Translations under genes and position numbers: made by a program
Assembly (NCBI GenBank): GCA_016196035.1
Contig: JACPYM010000002.1
Span: forward strand, 62,001-126,000
Length of the DNA: 64,000 bases
Direction of reading: 5' to 3'
DNA from: Acidobacteriota bacterium
GTDB lineage: Bacteria; Acidobacteriota; Blastocatellia; RBC074
Notes under the pieces: model-generated
Seen by the model: the letters and a program-made list of their open reading frames with translations, nothing else
The model's database searches: none
What the model was told of the DNA's origin: nothing
In this document: positions 49,973 through 58,404 of the stretch, in pieces
Layout: each line of letters opens with the position of its first letter
How positions within the stretch are numbered: position 1 is the first letter of the stretch

Positions 49973-50533
49973 TTAATCCGCCCGCCTGACCCAACGCCGG
50001 GCTTGCCGCAGGCGCAGGGCGTAACATAACGCCGCCAGCGCCAGCCACGGCGTGAAAATCAAAACCTCATACAGGCTGATTTCCAGCCCCCGCCGCAAGA
50101 CGGTATTGATTGGCTCGCTGCCCGGATAAAACGCGAAATAGTCGAATAAGCCAAAGCGCAATTTCTCATCCGAGAAAGGCCAGTACAAGGCCGCACCGCC
50201 AAAATCTTTGCGCACCAGCATGTCCAACACACCGTGCGAGAACGTCGCGCCGCTCAAGAGCCAGACCTCGCGCGCGCGCCAGGCGCGTCCGTGCCGCTGC
50301 CAACCCGCCACCAGCAACCCTACACCAACCGCAAAGAAGGCTGAATGTGTCGGGCCGCCGTGTACGGCAACTCCCCAGCCCAGCACCCAGGCAAAAACCA
50401 AATCCACATCCGGCAAAATCCCCAGCACCGCGCCCAGCGCCAGGGCCTTGCCCAACCGTCCGCCGGCGCGCGGTTCCCGACTGGCTAAAATGACGCTTGC
50501 GCCCACGATTCCATGAGCGATTGGTAATGGCAT
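49973..50533 (-). CDS. DUF457-like membrane protein (YdjM family metal-dependent hydrolase)
   Basis: A 186-residue inner-membrane protein. The start MPLPIAHGIVGASVILASRE at 50533 gives the family opening with a histidine in the first helix (PIAHGIVG), then LGAVLGILPDVDLVFAW (Asp pair), GGPTHSAFFAVGVGLLVAGW and SGATFSHGVLDML. The conserved H, D, HS and SHGxLD residues match the YdjM/LexA-regulated membrane hydrolase family whose substrate is unknown. It is placed between the two Wzc-like kinases on the same strand, so it may work on the cell envelope or on undecaprenyl-linked glycans. Confidence 0.82.
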   Translation of the reverse strand: MPLPIAHGIVGASVILASREPRAGGRLGKALALGAVLGILPDVDLVFAWVLGWGVAVHGGPTHSAFFAVGVGLLVAGWQRHGRAWRAREVWLLSGATFSHGVLDMLVRKDFGGAALYWPFSDEKLRFGLFDYFAFYPGSEPINTVLRRGLEISLYEVLIFTPWLALAALCYALRLRQARRWVRRAD

Positions 50534-50650
50534 GCAGTCCTTTGCCAGCCAGACCGGCTGTGAAAACAAAAGGGTGATCCAGGTTTCATCCTCACCCAAT
50601 CACCCTTGCACCATGCCGAATTGTCATCCCATCCGAGCCTGCTGAGAGGT

Positions 50651-53098
50651 TCAGCCGCGTGCCCGGCCCGCTTCGATCCGCTCTTCCACGCTGCGGTAAT
50701 AAGAATAGTCGTTGCTGTACCCTTCCCGCTTCATATCGAAGTTATTCAAGACCACGCCAAACACCTTGGCGCCCACATTGACCAGTTCCTGCCGGGCGCG
50801 GCGCACGATGTCCCGTGTGCTGCGACCGGATTGGACGACCAGAATGACGCCATCCACCATCGTCGAAAGAATCACCGGATCGGTCACATGCATCAGGGGC
50901 GGCGAATCAATGATCACGTGTTCATAACGAGCCGCCGCCTCTTGCAACAAACTGCGCATGCGCTCCGAAGCAACCAGTTCCGCCGGGTTGGGCGGGATCG
51001 GCCCACATGTCAACACATCCAATTTGGGCACGCGCGAATGCTGCACTACTTCATCCAACGCCACCCGGCCCGACGAGAGAAAGCTGGAAAGCCCCACCGA
51101 TTTGTCCACACGCAGCGCGCGGTGCACCGACGGACGCCGCAGATCGGCATCTATCAGCAAAACCGTCGAACCGAGTTGCGCCAGCGAAATCGCCGTATTG
51201 ACCGAAGTCGTCGTCTTACCATCGCCGGGCTGGCTGCTGGTGAACAGGATCGTTTTGGGCGGATTGCCCGCTGTGGAAAGCAACACCGAGGTGCGCAACA
51301 TGCGATAGGCCTCCATCACCGAAGCGACATGATCGCCTGGGACGACGGGCTTCACTTGCGCGCGCATGGCTTCACTGGCGCCTTCGCCAGTCACGGGAAT
51401 CAAGGTGCCTGTGCCATCACCTTCCGCAGCCAGCGCGCCGGTCTTGGCGGACAATTGCTTGCGGCTGGCCAGCTTCATGGCACGCGCGGACGAATCACTG
51501 ATGGCCGGAATGACCGCCAGCGTGGGCAACCCCGCGATGCGATGCACGTCCTCGACGCTTTTCACGGTGTTGTCCAGATATTCGAGGAAGAAGGCCAACC
51601 CCATCCCAATCGCCAGACTCACCAGGAAGCCCAGCAGAATCGTGCGCAACCGTTGCGGGCCAATCGGCGAAGCCGGCACTTCCGCCGGTTCGATCATGCG
51701 CAGGTTATTGTGTTGCTCAGCGACGGCCAGGTTGGCTTGATTCGTCTTGTTCAAAAAGTCGGTATAAAGCTGCTTGGCCGTATCCACCTGAGATTTCAGA
51801 ATGTCGTATTGAATCGAATTCTGGTTTTGCTCGACCGCTTCGGACTTGGCCTTGGCCAGGGCGTTTTTGAGCGAGAGTTCATCACGCACGGAACGCTCGT
51901 AATCGGCCCTGAGCTTTTCGGCCAGCGTGCCACGCGTATCTTTCACCTGGGATTTCAGGGTTTGAATCTTTTGCTGCACCTCGGCAACACGCGGATTTTC
52001 GGGGCCGTACTTGACGCTTAACTCCGAGGATTGGACTTCGAGTTTGCCTAACTCTTCCTGCAATTTGCCGGTTTGCGGATCAGAGAATGAATCGGGCAAC
52101 TGGGCGACGCGGCCCTGTTTGACTTCTTCGTAAACGGATTGTTTCAACATCCGCTCCGTCTCGGCTTTCATCACCTGACTGTGTAATTCGGAAAGCTTCT
52201 CGGCGGGCAGCGACTCTTTGCCTTCGGTCGTAAAGATGCCCCGCGCCTTGGTGTAATCGGCCAGGGCTTGCGTGGCCTTTTCCACTTGGGCCTTGAGTTC
52301 AGCGGTAGAACGCTTCAGCCATTCAGAGGTGTCGCTAAAACGCTGGGTTTTGCGCTCGAAACTGCGGTCAATGAAATTGTTCGCCACGCTGTTGACGATG
52401 GCGGCAGCCAGTTGCGGGTCGCTGTGGTTATAGGCGATTTCGATCACCCGCGTGTCTTTGAGCGCGGAAACATTGAGCGTGTTCTTAAGCGTGTTGACAT
52501 ACGGCGACAGCCGCGCGCTTTCCTCTTCACTGCGCTCGGTGAGCGTAGGCTTGCTTTGCACCGGCGCGGGCAGCGGCGCGCCAAACGCGCCCCCCGTCAT
52601 TTTATGCAGAATGTCCGCCATCGCTTCGGTCACGGAACGTTTGCGCGTGGCGTTGAGGAAGTTTGGATTTTGATCGAGCTTCAAATTGACCACGACATCT
52701 TCCAGCAAAGGACGGCTCTTGATAACGACCAATTTGGTGTTGATGTTGTCGGCGTCATCGCTTTGCACCACGAAATCTTTGGTGCTGACGGTGGTCGCGC
52801 CAATGTCCTTGGTGACTTCGATCTGGGCGGCGGCTTGATAGGTGGAAGGCGTGCGATGAATCTCGATGGTGACGAGCGAGGTAATGATCGCGACGACGGC
52901 CAGCACCAGCCATTTCCGTTTGCGCAAGATGCGCGCCAATTCGCGCGCGTGCAACCCTTCGGCATGGACGGTTTCGGTAAAACTGTTGTAGCCGTATTCG
53001 TCGTTCAAGCTGCTGAGCCGGGTTGCCGTGACCGGACGCGCCAACAAAGACTCGTCTTGTGGTTCAAACTTCTCCAGACCCTTACTTTCTTCAGACAT
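50651..53098 (-). CDS. Wzc-like chain-length regulator with BY-kinase domain (copy 2)
   Basis: An 815-residue paralog of the gene at 47124. MSEESKGLEKFEPQDESLLA opens the protein, with the first helix KWLVLAVVAIITSLVTIEIH, long coiled-coil GNVR-like periplasmic region (VKQGRVAQLPDSFSDPQTGK, KYGPENPRVAEVQQKIQTLK), the second helix TILLGFLVSLAIGMGLAFFL and the kinase: SSQPGDGKTTTSVNTAIS, LLIDADLRRPSVHRALRVDK and VIIDSPPLMHVTDPVILSTM. The C-terminal tyrosine cluster is shorter (GYSNDYSYYRSVEERIEA). The two copies share the same exon-like layout but differ throughout, so the duplication is old. It is directly downstream of the Wza-like gene. Confidence 0.93.
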   Translation of the reverse strand: MSEESKGLEKFEPQDESLLARPVTATRLSSLNDEYGYNSFTETVHAEGLHARELARILRKRKWLVLAVVAIITSLVTIEIHRTPSTYQAAAQIEVTKDIGATTVSTKDFVVQSDDADNINTKLVVIKSRPLLEDVVVNLKLDQNPNFLNATRKRSVTEAMADILHKMTGGAFGAPLPAPVQSKPTLTERSEEESARLSPYVNTLKNTLNVSALKDTRVIEIAYNHSDPQLAAAIVNSVANNFIDRSFERKTQRFSDTSEWLKRSTAELKAQVEKATQALADYTKARGIFTTEGKESLPAEKLSELHSQVMKAETERMLKQSVYEEVKQGRVAQLPDSFSDPQTGKLQEELGKLEVQSSELSVKYGPENPRVAEVQQKIQTLKSQVKDTRGTLAEKLRADYERSVRDELSLKNALAKAKSEAVEQNQNSIQYDILKSQVDTAKQLYTDFLNKTNQANLAVAEQHNNLRMIEPAEVPASPIGPQRLRTILLGFLVSLAIGMGLAFFLEYLDNTVKSVEDVHRIAGLPTLAVIPAISDSSARAMKLASRKQLSAKTGALAAEGDGTGTLIPVTGEGASEAMRAQVKPVVPGDHVASVMEAYRMLRTSVLLSTAGNPPKTILFTSSQPGDGKTTTSVNTAISLAQLGSTVLLIDADLRRPSVHRALRVDKSVGLSSFLSSGRVALDEVVQHSRVPKLDVLTCGPIPPNPAELVASERMRSLLQEAAARYEHVIIDSPPLMHVTDPVILSTMVDGVILVVQSGRSTRDIVRRARQELVNVGAKVFGVVLNNFDMKREGYSNDYSYYRSVEERIEAGRARG

Positions 53099-53170
53099 AA
53101 CTTTACCTGGAATAACAGTCTGTTACTTGGTGGCGGGACAAGCTGGCACCCCCTGTCCCGCGTAGCGATT

Positions 53171-54310
53171 TTAGAAGCGCGTAGGCAGCCGCATAGAGTT
53201 GGTGCCGAGCGCTTGCAGCAACGCCTGACTTACCGATTTCACACGACTGTTGGGGATCATAATGATGTCGTTGGCTAAGATCACCGGGTCCTCTTTCGAT
53301 TTGCCCGTCATGACTGCGTTGACATCTACGGGGATTTCTTTGCGGCCTCCGGTAGCGGGGTCGTCGCGAAAGATCACGGCGCGGTTGGAGGCGGCTTTGA
53401 AGAGCGTGCCTTGGGCGAGCGCCACGGCTTGGCGCAAGGTCGTGCCTTCTTTCAAGGGGTACGAGCCGGGCGCATTCACTTCGCCCGCCACGTAAAAGAC
53501 ATCAATCACCGGCACCGTCACCACATCGCCCGGCTCAATCAAAATGTTTTGCTCAAACTGGCCGCGAAACAGGCCGCTGATCTGGGCGGTAATCAGTTCG
53601 ACTTGCGTGTCGGCCTCATCGCTGTTGACCTCGGCCTTGATCCCGGCGGCATTACCATTCGCGTTCGCCGCAGCCGGTTCCGTCTTCGCGCCTGCACCCT
53701 TCTTTTCGCGAATGACAAAGGCGGTCGAGCCATGATTGTCCTGCAAGCCACCGGCAATGGTCAGCAAGCGGAACAGGGTCGGGCGGCCTTCGATCATGTA
53801 AACGCCCGGCGCGCGGACAGCCCCCTGGATGAAAAAGCTACGGCTGTTGTATTGCTTGACGACGACGCTGACTTTGGGGTCTTTGAGATAACGCCCGCGC
53901 AAGCCATCCGCGACTTGCTTCGACAACTCTTCGGTCGTCAGGCCCGCCACCTTGATCTGCCCCAAATGTCCCATCAGGATCATGCCGGCGGCATTGATCT
54001 GAAAGTTGCGCGACAGTTCGGGCGCGTCTTCGATGGTGACTTCGATGACATCCTTGGCGGCCATCCGATAGTCTTCATTGGAGAGCATAATCACTTCCGG
54101 CCCGCGCGCATTGCCGCCACCGCCGCCGTTTGAAGTGGGAGGCGGATCGAACCGTTTGGTCGTCGCGGGCGCGCGTTGTTGCGCCCAGGCCGGCAAACCC
54201 AAACAGCTTGCCACAGCCAGCAGCGCCACAAACCGCAGCGTCAAGCGCCCAAACGACCATTGCCGATCAAAGAACAATTCTATTTCCCTTAAAGAGCCAA
54301 ACTGCTTCAT
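53171..54310 (-). CDS. Wza-like outer-membrane polysaccharide export protein
   Basis: A 379-residue exported protein. After a positively charged start and the signal segment LTLRFVALLAVASCLGLPAW (ending AQQ) comes a glycine-rich linker, then the Poly_export domain (MAAKDVIEVTIEDAPELSRN, ILMGHLGQIKVAGLTTEELS, LKDPKVSVVVKQYNSRSFFI) and two SLBB units (GAVRAPGVYMIEGRPTLFRL, LTIAGGLQDNHG; and YVAGEVNAPGSYPLKEGTTL). No lipoprotein cysteine is seen. It forms the channel for polymer export, contacted by the Wzc-like proteins encoded just downstream. The glycine/asparagine linker and an Ala/Asn-rich insertion between the SLBB parts are lineage-specific. Confidence 0.9.
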   Translation of the reverse strand: MKQFGSLREIELFFDRQWSFGRLTLRFVALLAVASCLGLPAWAQQRAPATTKRFDPPPTSNGGGGGNARGPEVIMLSNEDYRMAAKDVIEVTIEDAPELSRNFQINAAGMILMGHLGQIKVAGLTTEELSKQVADGLRGRYLKDPKVSVVVKQYNSRSFFIQGAVRAPGVYMIEGRPTLFRLLTIAGGLQDNHGSTAFVIREKKGAGAKTEPAAANANGNAAGIKAEVNSDEADTQVELITAQISGLFRGQFEQNILIEPGDVVTVPVIDVFYVAGEVNAPGSYPLKEGTTLRQAVALAQGTLFKAASNRAVIFRDDPATGGRKEIPVDVNAVMTGKSKEDPVILANDIIMIPNSRVKSVSQALLQALGTNSMRLPTRF

Positions 54311-54388
54311 AACCACGACCTCCTTGTGAGGTGGAGGGATTCAGCATTTATCCGAGAACGGACGCGCGGGGCCAGCGACGCTGCTGAA

Positions 54389-55747
54389 TCAAATTGTTTT
54401 TGCCGTCTTCTGGCTGCGCGCCGGGGTGCCAATGACAGAGACAAAGGCAGCGAGCAACAAAAACAACAGCGAATTCGAAGGTAACTGCAAATTGAAATCA
54501 AAGAAACTATGCACCAACATTGCAAAAACACCACTCCCGGCACCCAACACCAACGCAGCCAACGCCGGATCGGGATGTTGCACCCCACGGAAAAAGCTGC
54601 GAAAGAAAACGATCAAAAACCAAAGCGCCAAACCACCGCCAACCAACCCGGCATCTGCCAGCACTTGCAAATAATCGTTGTGAGCTTCGGCCACTGGCAG
54701 ATATGCGCTATCCCAGTTCGTGAACTGCGGAAAGGCCGTTTGATACGCGCCCAAGCCAACACCCAGCACCGGATTGGCGGCGATCAATTTCAAGGTTCCA
54801 TCCCAGATGACGCCGCGACTGGAATACAAGGTCTGTACGCCCTGCCCGGCTTCACCCGATACCCGACTTTTCGCCAGACGATCCAGCACCGGATCAACGC
54901 CCACCCAGAAAATCCCGCCCAGGATAGTCACGAGCACCAAAACCCCGACGCTCACCCGCGAGAGCAACAAGGCGCGTTGATGCAGCACAGGTTGCCCGGC
55001 ACGGACACGCCTTTTTTGCGCGACCCATAAACTCACCGCCAGGGCAAAAAGCACACTGCTGAACATGCTGATTAAGCCGCCCCGGGAAAGCGAAATGACC
55101 GCCGCCACGCCCATCACCACAGCGGCAAATCCATAAAAGAGCCGCGCGTCCCGGCGCACGCTTTTGAGCAACACCATGGCCAGCGGGATGGGCATCAGCA
55201 TCTCGACATAACCGGCAAAATGGTTCCGATTCACAAACGGCCCGAAGACTCCCTCTTTTGGGAACGTCGGTTCGATGAACCAAAAAAACTTGCCATTCCA
55301 GGAAAAATGTTGCGCCAACCCAAAAACTGCAAATAGCAAACCATAAAATGCCAGAAACCGGCCCACCGCTTCAATCCGCTCGCGTTTCGTCAAAAAGTTC
55401 GCCGCCAGCAACATCGCCGCTAACAAACAACCGAGTAAGAGCACGCGCAAGCGGGTCGCTTCGACATCCGCCGACAGGCTGCGGATTTGCCCATCCGCTT
55501 CCGTCACCGCCACACTTTGCGCCAAGCCAACCAGGAGCAGGGCGAAAACGGGCCAACAGAGCGCCGGCACCAACACAACCAATTGCTGATCGAGTACAGC
55601 CTTGACAGCCCAGAGTATCAGCAAAATCGTAACCGCCAATTCAAAGAGCGCCACCGACCAGGGTTCGACAGTCCCAAACGCCAAGGCTGTAAAAACCAGC
55701 AGCACGATCAATCCGGCAGAGATAATCTTATCCAAGGCGGCACCCAT
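54389..55747 (-). CDS. Wzy-like O-antigen polymerase/ligase
   Basis: A 452-residue polytopic protein with about eleven helices (AGLIVLLVFTALAFGTVEPW, LALAVSLWVAQ and others). The conserved periplasmic region is GVFGPFVNRNHFAGYVEMLM followed by LSRGGLISMFSSVLFALAVS, then SSRGVIWDGTLKLIAANPVL and GVGLGAYQTAFPQFTN with AEAHNDYLQVLADAGLVGGG, the latter two being typical Wzy_C/ligase segments with the HNDYLQ motif. It joins repeat units to long chains on the periplasmic face. The start at 55747 (MGAALDKIISAG) is preferred over an ATG eight codons upstream. Confidence 0.87.
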   Translation of the reverse strand: MGAALDKIISAGLIVLLVFTALAFGTVEPWSVALFELAVTILLILWAVKAVLDQQLVVLVPALCWPVFALLLVGLAQSVAVTEADGQIRSLSADVEATRLRVLLLGCLLAAMLLAANFLTKRERIEAVGRFLAFYGLLFAVFGLAQHFSWNGKFFWFIEPTFPKEGVFGPFVNRNHFAGYVEMLMPIPLAMVLLKSVRRDARLFYGFAAVVMGVAAVISLSRGGLISMFSSVLFALAVSLWVAQKRRVRAGQPVLHQRALLLSRVSVGVLVLVTILGGIFWVGVDPVLDRLAKSRVSGEAGQGVQTLYSSRGVIWDGTLKLIAANPVLGVGLGAYQTAFPQFTNWDSAYLPVAEAHNDYLQVLADAGLVGGGLALWFLIVFFRSFFRGVQHPDPALAALVLGAGSGVFAMLVHSFFDFNLQLPSNSLLFLLLAAFVSVIGTPARSQKTAKTI

Positions 55748-55814
55748 GGGTTGATTGCAGCCCGCGCCCAATCACAGCGGCGACAGGTCAAAGAGAAATT
55801 CCTGAACTACAAAA

Positions 55815-57083
55815 CTACTGTTCACGCAGCACGAAATCATCCAACCAAATCGCCCCGCTCGTCGGATCGTCATAGGCGTATTTAGGAATACGTACCAAAG
55901 CGATATTGACCCCTGCACTGTCCAGCGGTGCCGTAAATTCAAACTGCAAATGCTGCCAGTCTTTTTGGCCCGGTTCGACTGGGGCCGACGTCGCCAGAAT
56001 GCTGCCCGCATTGCGCACCGCCAAGCGCGGCCCTTCAGGCGTCACCAACTGCTCAACTTTGGCATAACATTCGAGATGGTATTGTACACCCGGCCTGACG
56101 GCCGCTAACTGAAAAGTTTCACCATTGAGCGTAGTGGTATCACGTCCGAGAAAGATCACTTTTAAGGCTCTTGAGCCGCCCCGGCCATGCTCGGCATCAA
56201 TGCCAAAGCGCGCGAATTTGCTCTCACCCAAATACCAATCGAATTGGCTTAACGACTTCGCCACCGGCGGCAACTCGAAGTCTCCGTTCCAAAGCAAATT
56301 GCCCGCATTCGGCTTTGCAGCGCCAATCAAATCAAGCCAGACCATACGCGCCAAGGCAGTTTGTTTGCGCGCGATCAAGGTATTGATGAACTGTGCGCAT
56401 TGCGGATCAAGTGCGGCTTTGTGCCGATCAAGCGTTTTGAACAGTGTTGCGGCCTCGGCAAACAAATCCTGTTCGGCAAAAAATTGCAGCAGCGCCATCT
56501 GCGCTTCAAACTTCGTGCCGGTCACTGCGTGCAGCAAGGCCAGTCTTTTACCTCCGACCTGCCACAATAAGTCAAAAGCCAGCGGATAAAGGCTCGCATT
56601 TAGCTCACCTGCTCGAGCAAAGGCTGGCACAGACTCTTCAACCCTATCCAAGCGAACAAGCAAATTCGCCAACGCCCAATTTGCATCGCTGTTGCGGGGC
56701 GCCAATGCGACCGCACGCTGCAAGGACTTTTCCGCCGCAGCCGCTTCACCCACGCCTTCCTGCGCTTGCCCCAATATCTGCCAGGCGGCGTCATTATGAG
56801 GGATCAGTTTCACGGCCTGCTCGGCATAGGGGAGCGCGGCGGCAAAATCGGTTTTGTCGCGAATCAAGGCTTTCGCCATCCCCAGGTTCAACCGGGCCGA
56901 ATGCGGCCAAGTGCCTAAAGCAGCGGCATAAACACTAGCCTCAAAGGTGAACCGGACATCGGATAACTGCCGCACGATGAAATGTGCCCGGATCAGACTG
57001 AGCATTAAACCGCTCACCAAGAAGACTGGCAACAACAACGTAAGCTTTGCGGCAGGCCGATCAAGCTTATAAAAAAGTATCAC
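55815..57083 (-). CDS. TPR-containing membrane-anchored protein with C-terminal carbohydrate-binding-like domain
   Basis: About 422 residues from a GTG at 57083 (MILFYKLDRPAAKLTLLLPV); a TTG at 57131 would add 16 residues. One N-terminal helix (LTLLLPVFLVSGLMLSLI) anchors it. Tetratricopeptide units follow (LPYAEQAVKLIPHNDAAWQI, LGQAQEGVGEAAAAEKSLQR, AVALAPRNSDANWALANLLV). The C-terminal 150 residues form a jelly-roll-like domain (NLLWNGDFELPPVAKSLSQF, GSRALKVIFLGRDTTTLNGE, IWLDDFVLREQ), the pattern of CBM-type domains. It may link glycan synthesis and secretion in the periplasm. Its downstream neighbour is the Wzy-like polymerase, 67 bp away. Confidence 0.75.
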   Translation of the reverse strand: MILFYKLDRPAAKLTLLLPVFLVSGLMLSLIRAHFIVRQLSDVRFTFEASVYAAALGTWPHSARLNLGMAKALIRDKTDFAAALPYAEQAVKLIPHNDAAWQILGQAQEGVGEAAAAEKSLQRAVALAPRNSDANWALANLLVRLDRVEESVPAFARAGELNASLYPLAFDLLWQVGGKRLALLHAVTGTKFEAQMALLQFFAEQDLFAEAATLFKTLDRHKAALDPQCAQFINTLIARKQTALARMVWLDLIGAAKPNAGNLLWNGDFELPPVAKSLSQFDWYLGESKFARFGIDAEHGRGGSRALKVIFLGRDTTTLNGETFQLAAVRPGVQYHLECYAKVEQLVTPEGPRLAVRNAGSILATSAPVEPGQKDWQHLQFEFTAPLDSAGVNIALVRIPKYAYDDPTSGAIWLDDFVLREQ

Positions 57084-57131
57084 GTGAATAACCTTATCAT
57101 TACCCAAGGTGAGGAAAAACGGGTAAGGCAA

Positions 57132-57487
57132 CGGCTTGATGATAACTGTCTCGTCACTAAATTATGCGAAAACCGGCGGCTGGCCGTGTCTGATTCAGCC
57201 AGCAAAGCACCATTCTCTTGTGTGCGAAGGTAAACGCCCTTCTCTCCGCCCACAGTGGCTCATCAAATATTTATTATTTTCAGTTTGTGGCGCCGTCCTT
57301 TTAATTGGACAGCTTCGGTAGTTGGAACGGCGATGTGAAAGGTCTACGGGGAATTATGTGCCGGTTGATATTTGATGAGCCGTCCCCGCGCGTACTGAGC
57401 CTAGTGCAAAGCCAATCAGCCGCTTGGAAATAAGCCAAACCTGAAAACTTTGCACCAGCCTCGACGCGCTTACTAGCACCTAAAATC
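57132..57487. other. Gap of about 350 bp, no gene recognised
   Basis: No convincing open frame; a 61-codon plus-strand frame (57136-57321) lacks a ribosome site and any family likeness. A small inverted pair GTGCAAAG / CTTTGCAC (about 57407 and 57450) lies just downstream of the next gene on the minus strand and may be its transcript end. The region should contain the promoter of the polysaccharide operon. Confidence 0.3.
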
Positions 57488-58123
57488 TTACGGAAGCGTT
57501 ACAGAAGCAGGAAAATCTTTCTGCGAGACGGCAACACCGGTAGCAATTGCAGCACCACCCGCACCCGCCAACAAGGCGGCGATTGCCCCCGCGCCCAAGG
57601 AGCCGCCACCGCCGCCGCCACTGCCTTTGGCAACCAACGGATTACAACGGCTTCCTTTTTGAGAATTGACCGCTAAGGTGGCAGGCTCTTTGCCATCCGC
57701 ACCAGACATCCCGGCAGGGGTCGTAATCGCGACCTTTACCCCAGCCGTGTTATTGACTACGGCATTGCCAGTCAGCAATTCACCACTGATTAAGCCGTCA
57801 GAAAAACGCACGACCATTTGCGCGCCCGGCGACAATTCAATGTGACCGAGCTTGCCCAGATTAACCGTGGCACTATTGCCTGACGTGCAAGCCACACTGA
57901 TGCGGCTATCACTCAAGACCGTGGTACCGGTAATCGCGCGCTTGCCATTCAAAGTGACCGAGCCGTTGACGGTTAACTGCCCTTTCAGATTCGTCTCGTC
58001 TCCTTTTTCAGCAATTGCTTTCGGAGCAGTCCCTGCAAAGGTTGGTGAGGGCAAAGGAGCGCCAAAGCTGCACAGTGCCAACCCCAAGACGATAACTGCT
58101 AATCGTCGGAGTTTGTTATTCAC
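57488..58123 (-). CDS. Exported FecR-like small protein with glycine-rich hydrophobic C-terminus
   Basis: A 211-residue protein of unknown function. The GTG at 58123, preceded by GGAGGAAGAAAC, is a clear start (MNNKLRRLAVIVLGLALCSF, cleavage near TFAGT). The middle shows repeated short beta-strand segments (GQLTVNGSVTLNGKRAITGT, TVNLGKLGHIELSPGAQMVV, GELLTGNAVVNNTAGVKVAI), like FecR/PEGA-type beta-sandwich domains. The end is SGGGGGGSLGAGAIAALLAG followed by GGAAIATGVAVSQK, a hydrophobic glycine-rich stretch that could insert in the membrane. It lies between the light-sensing kinase and the polysaccharide operon; a palindrome is in its leader. Confidence 0.75.
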   Translation of the reverse strand: MNNKLRRLAVIVLGLALCSFGAPLPSPTFAGTAPKAIAEKGDETNLKGQLTVNGSVTLNGKRAITGTTVLSDSRISVACTSGNSATVNLGKLGHIELSPGAQMVVRFSDGLISGELLTGNAVVNNTAGVKVAITTPAGMSGADGKEPATLAVNSQKGSRCNPLVAKGSGGGGGGSLGAGAIAALLAGAGGAAIATGVAVSQKDFPASVTLP

Positions 58124-58141
58124 GTTTCTTCCTCCAGAAGA

Positions 58142-58159
58142 TGACCTGATCAAAGGTCA
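58142..58159. promoter_or_regulatory. Candidate operator palindrome TGACCT-N6-AGGTCA
   Basis: Perfect 6-bp arms with a 6-bp spacer lie 18-35 bp upstream of the start codon of the exported protein gene (minus strand). The arms could be a repressor site or an RNA hairpin just in front of the ribosome-binding site. No regulator gene is adjacent. Confidence 0.4.
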
Positions 58160-58404
58160 GGAACTAAGGGGCACGGGGATGCAAGAGGCGTTACTACTTT
58201 AGGGGCGCGCGCAGATTAGCGCAGAAGCATATCTTTTTCAAACTTAAAATTATCGTCCGGTGCCGCAGGGGGAATTTTTGTTAGGCACTACTCAGCCATT
58301 GGCACGCGCTCAGAGCAATTCCCCATCACTAAAGTTGCCAGCCGCGGAAAATTTCTTTTGCACGCGGGTCTTATTGCAAGCTTGAGCCCTTGAAAAAAAC
58401 CACG

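Noticed and set aside
49973-53098. Prophage or defence island as the reason for the duplicated kinase
   Set aside because: No integrase, tail, terminase, nuclease or toxin genes; content and strand are those of a polysaccharide locus.
57136-57321. 61-codon plus-strand frame in the gap upstream of the TPR protein
   Set aside because: No Shine-Dalgarno, no recognisable motif; a hydrophobic end alone is not enough.
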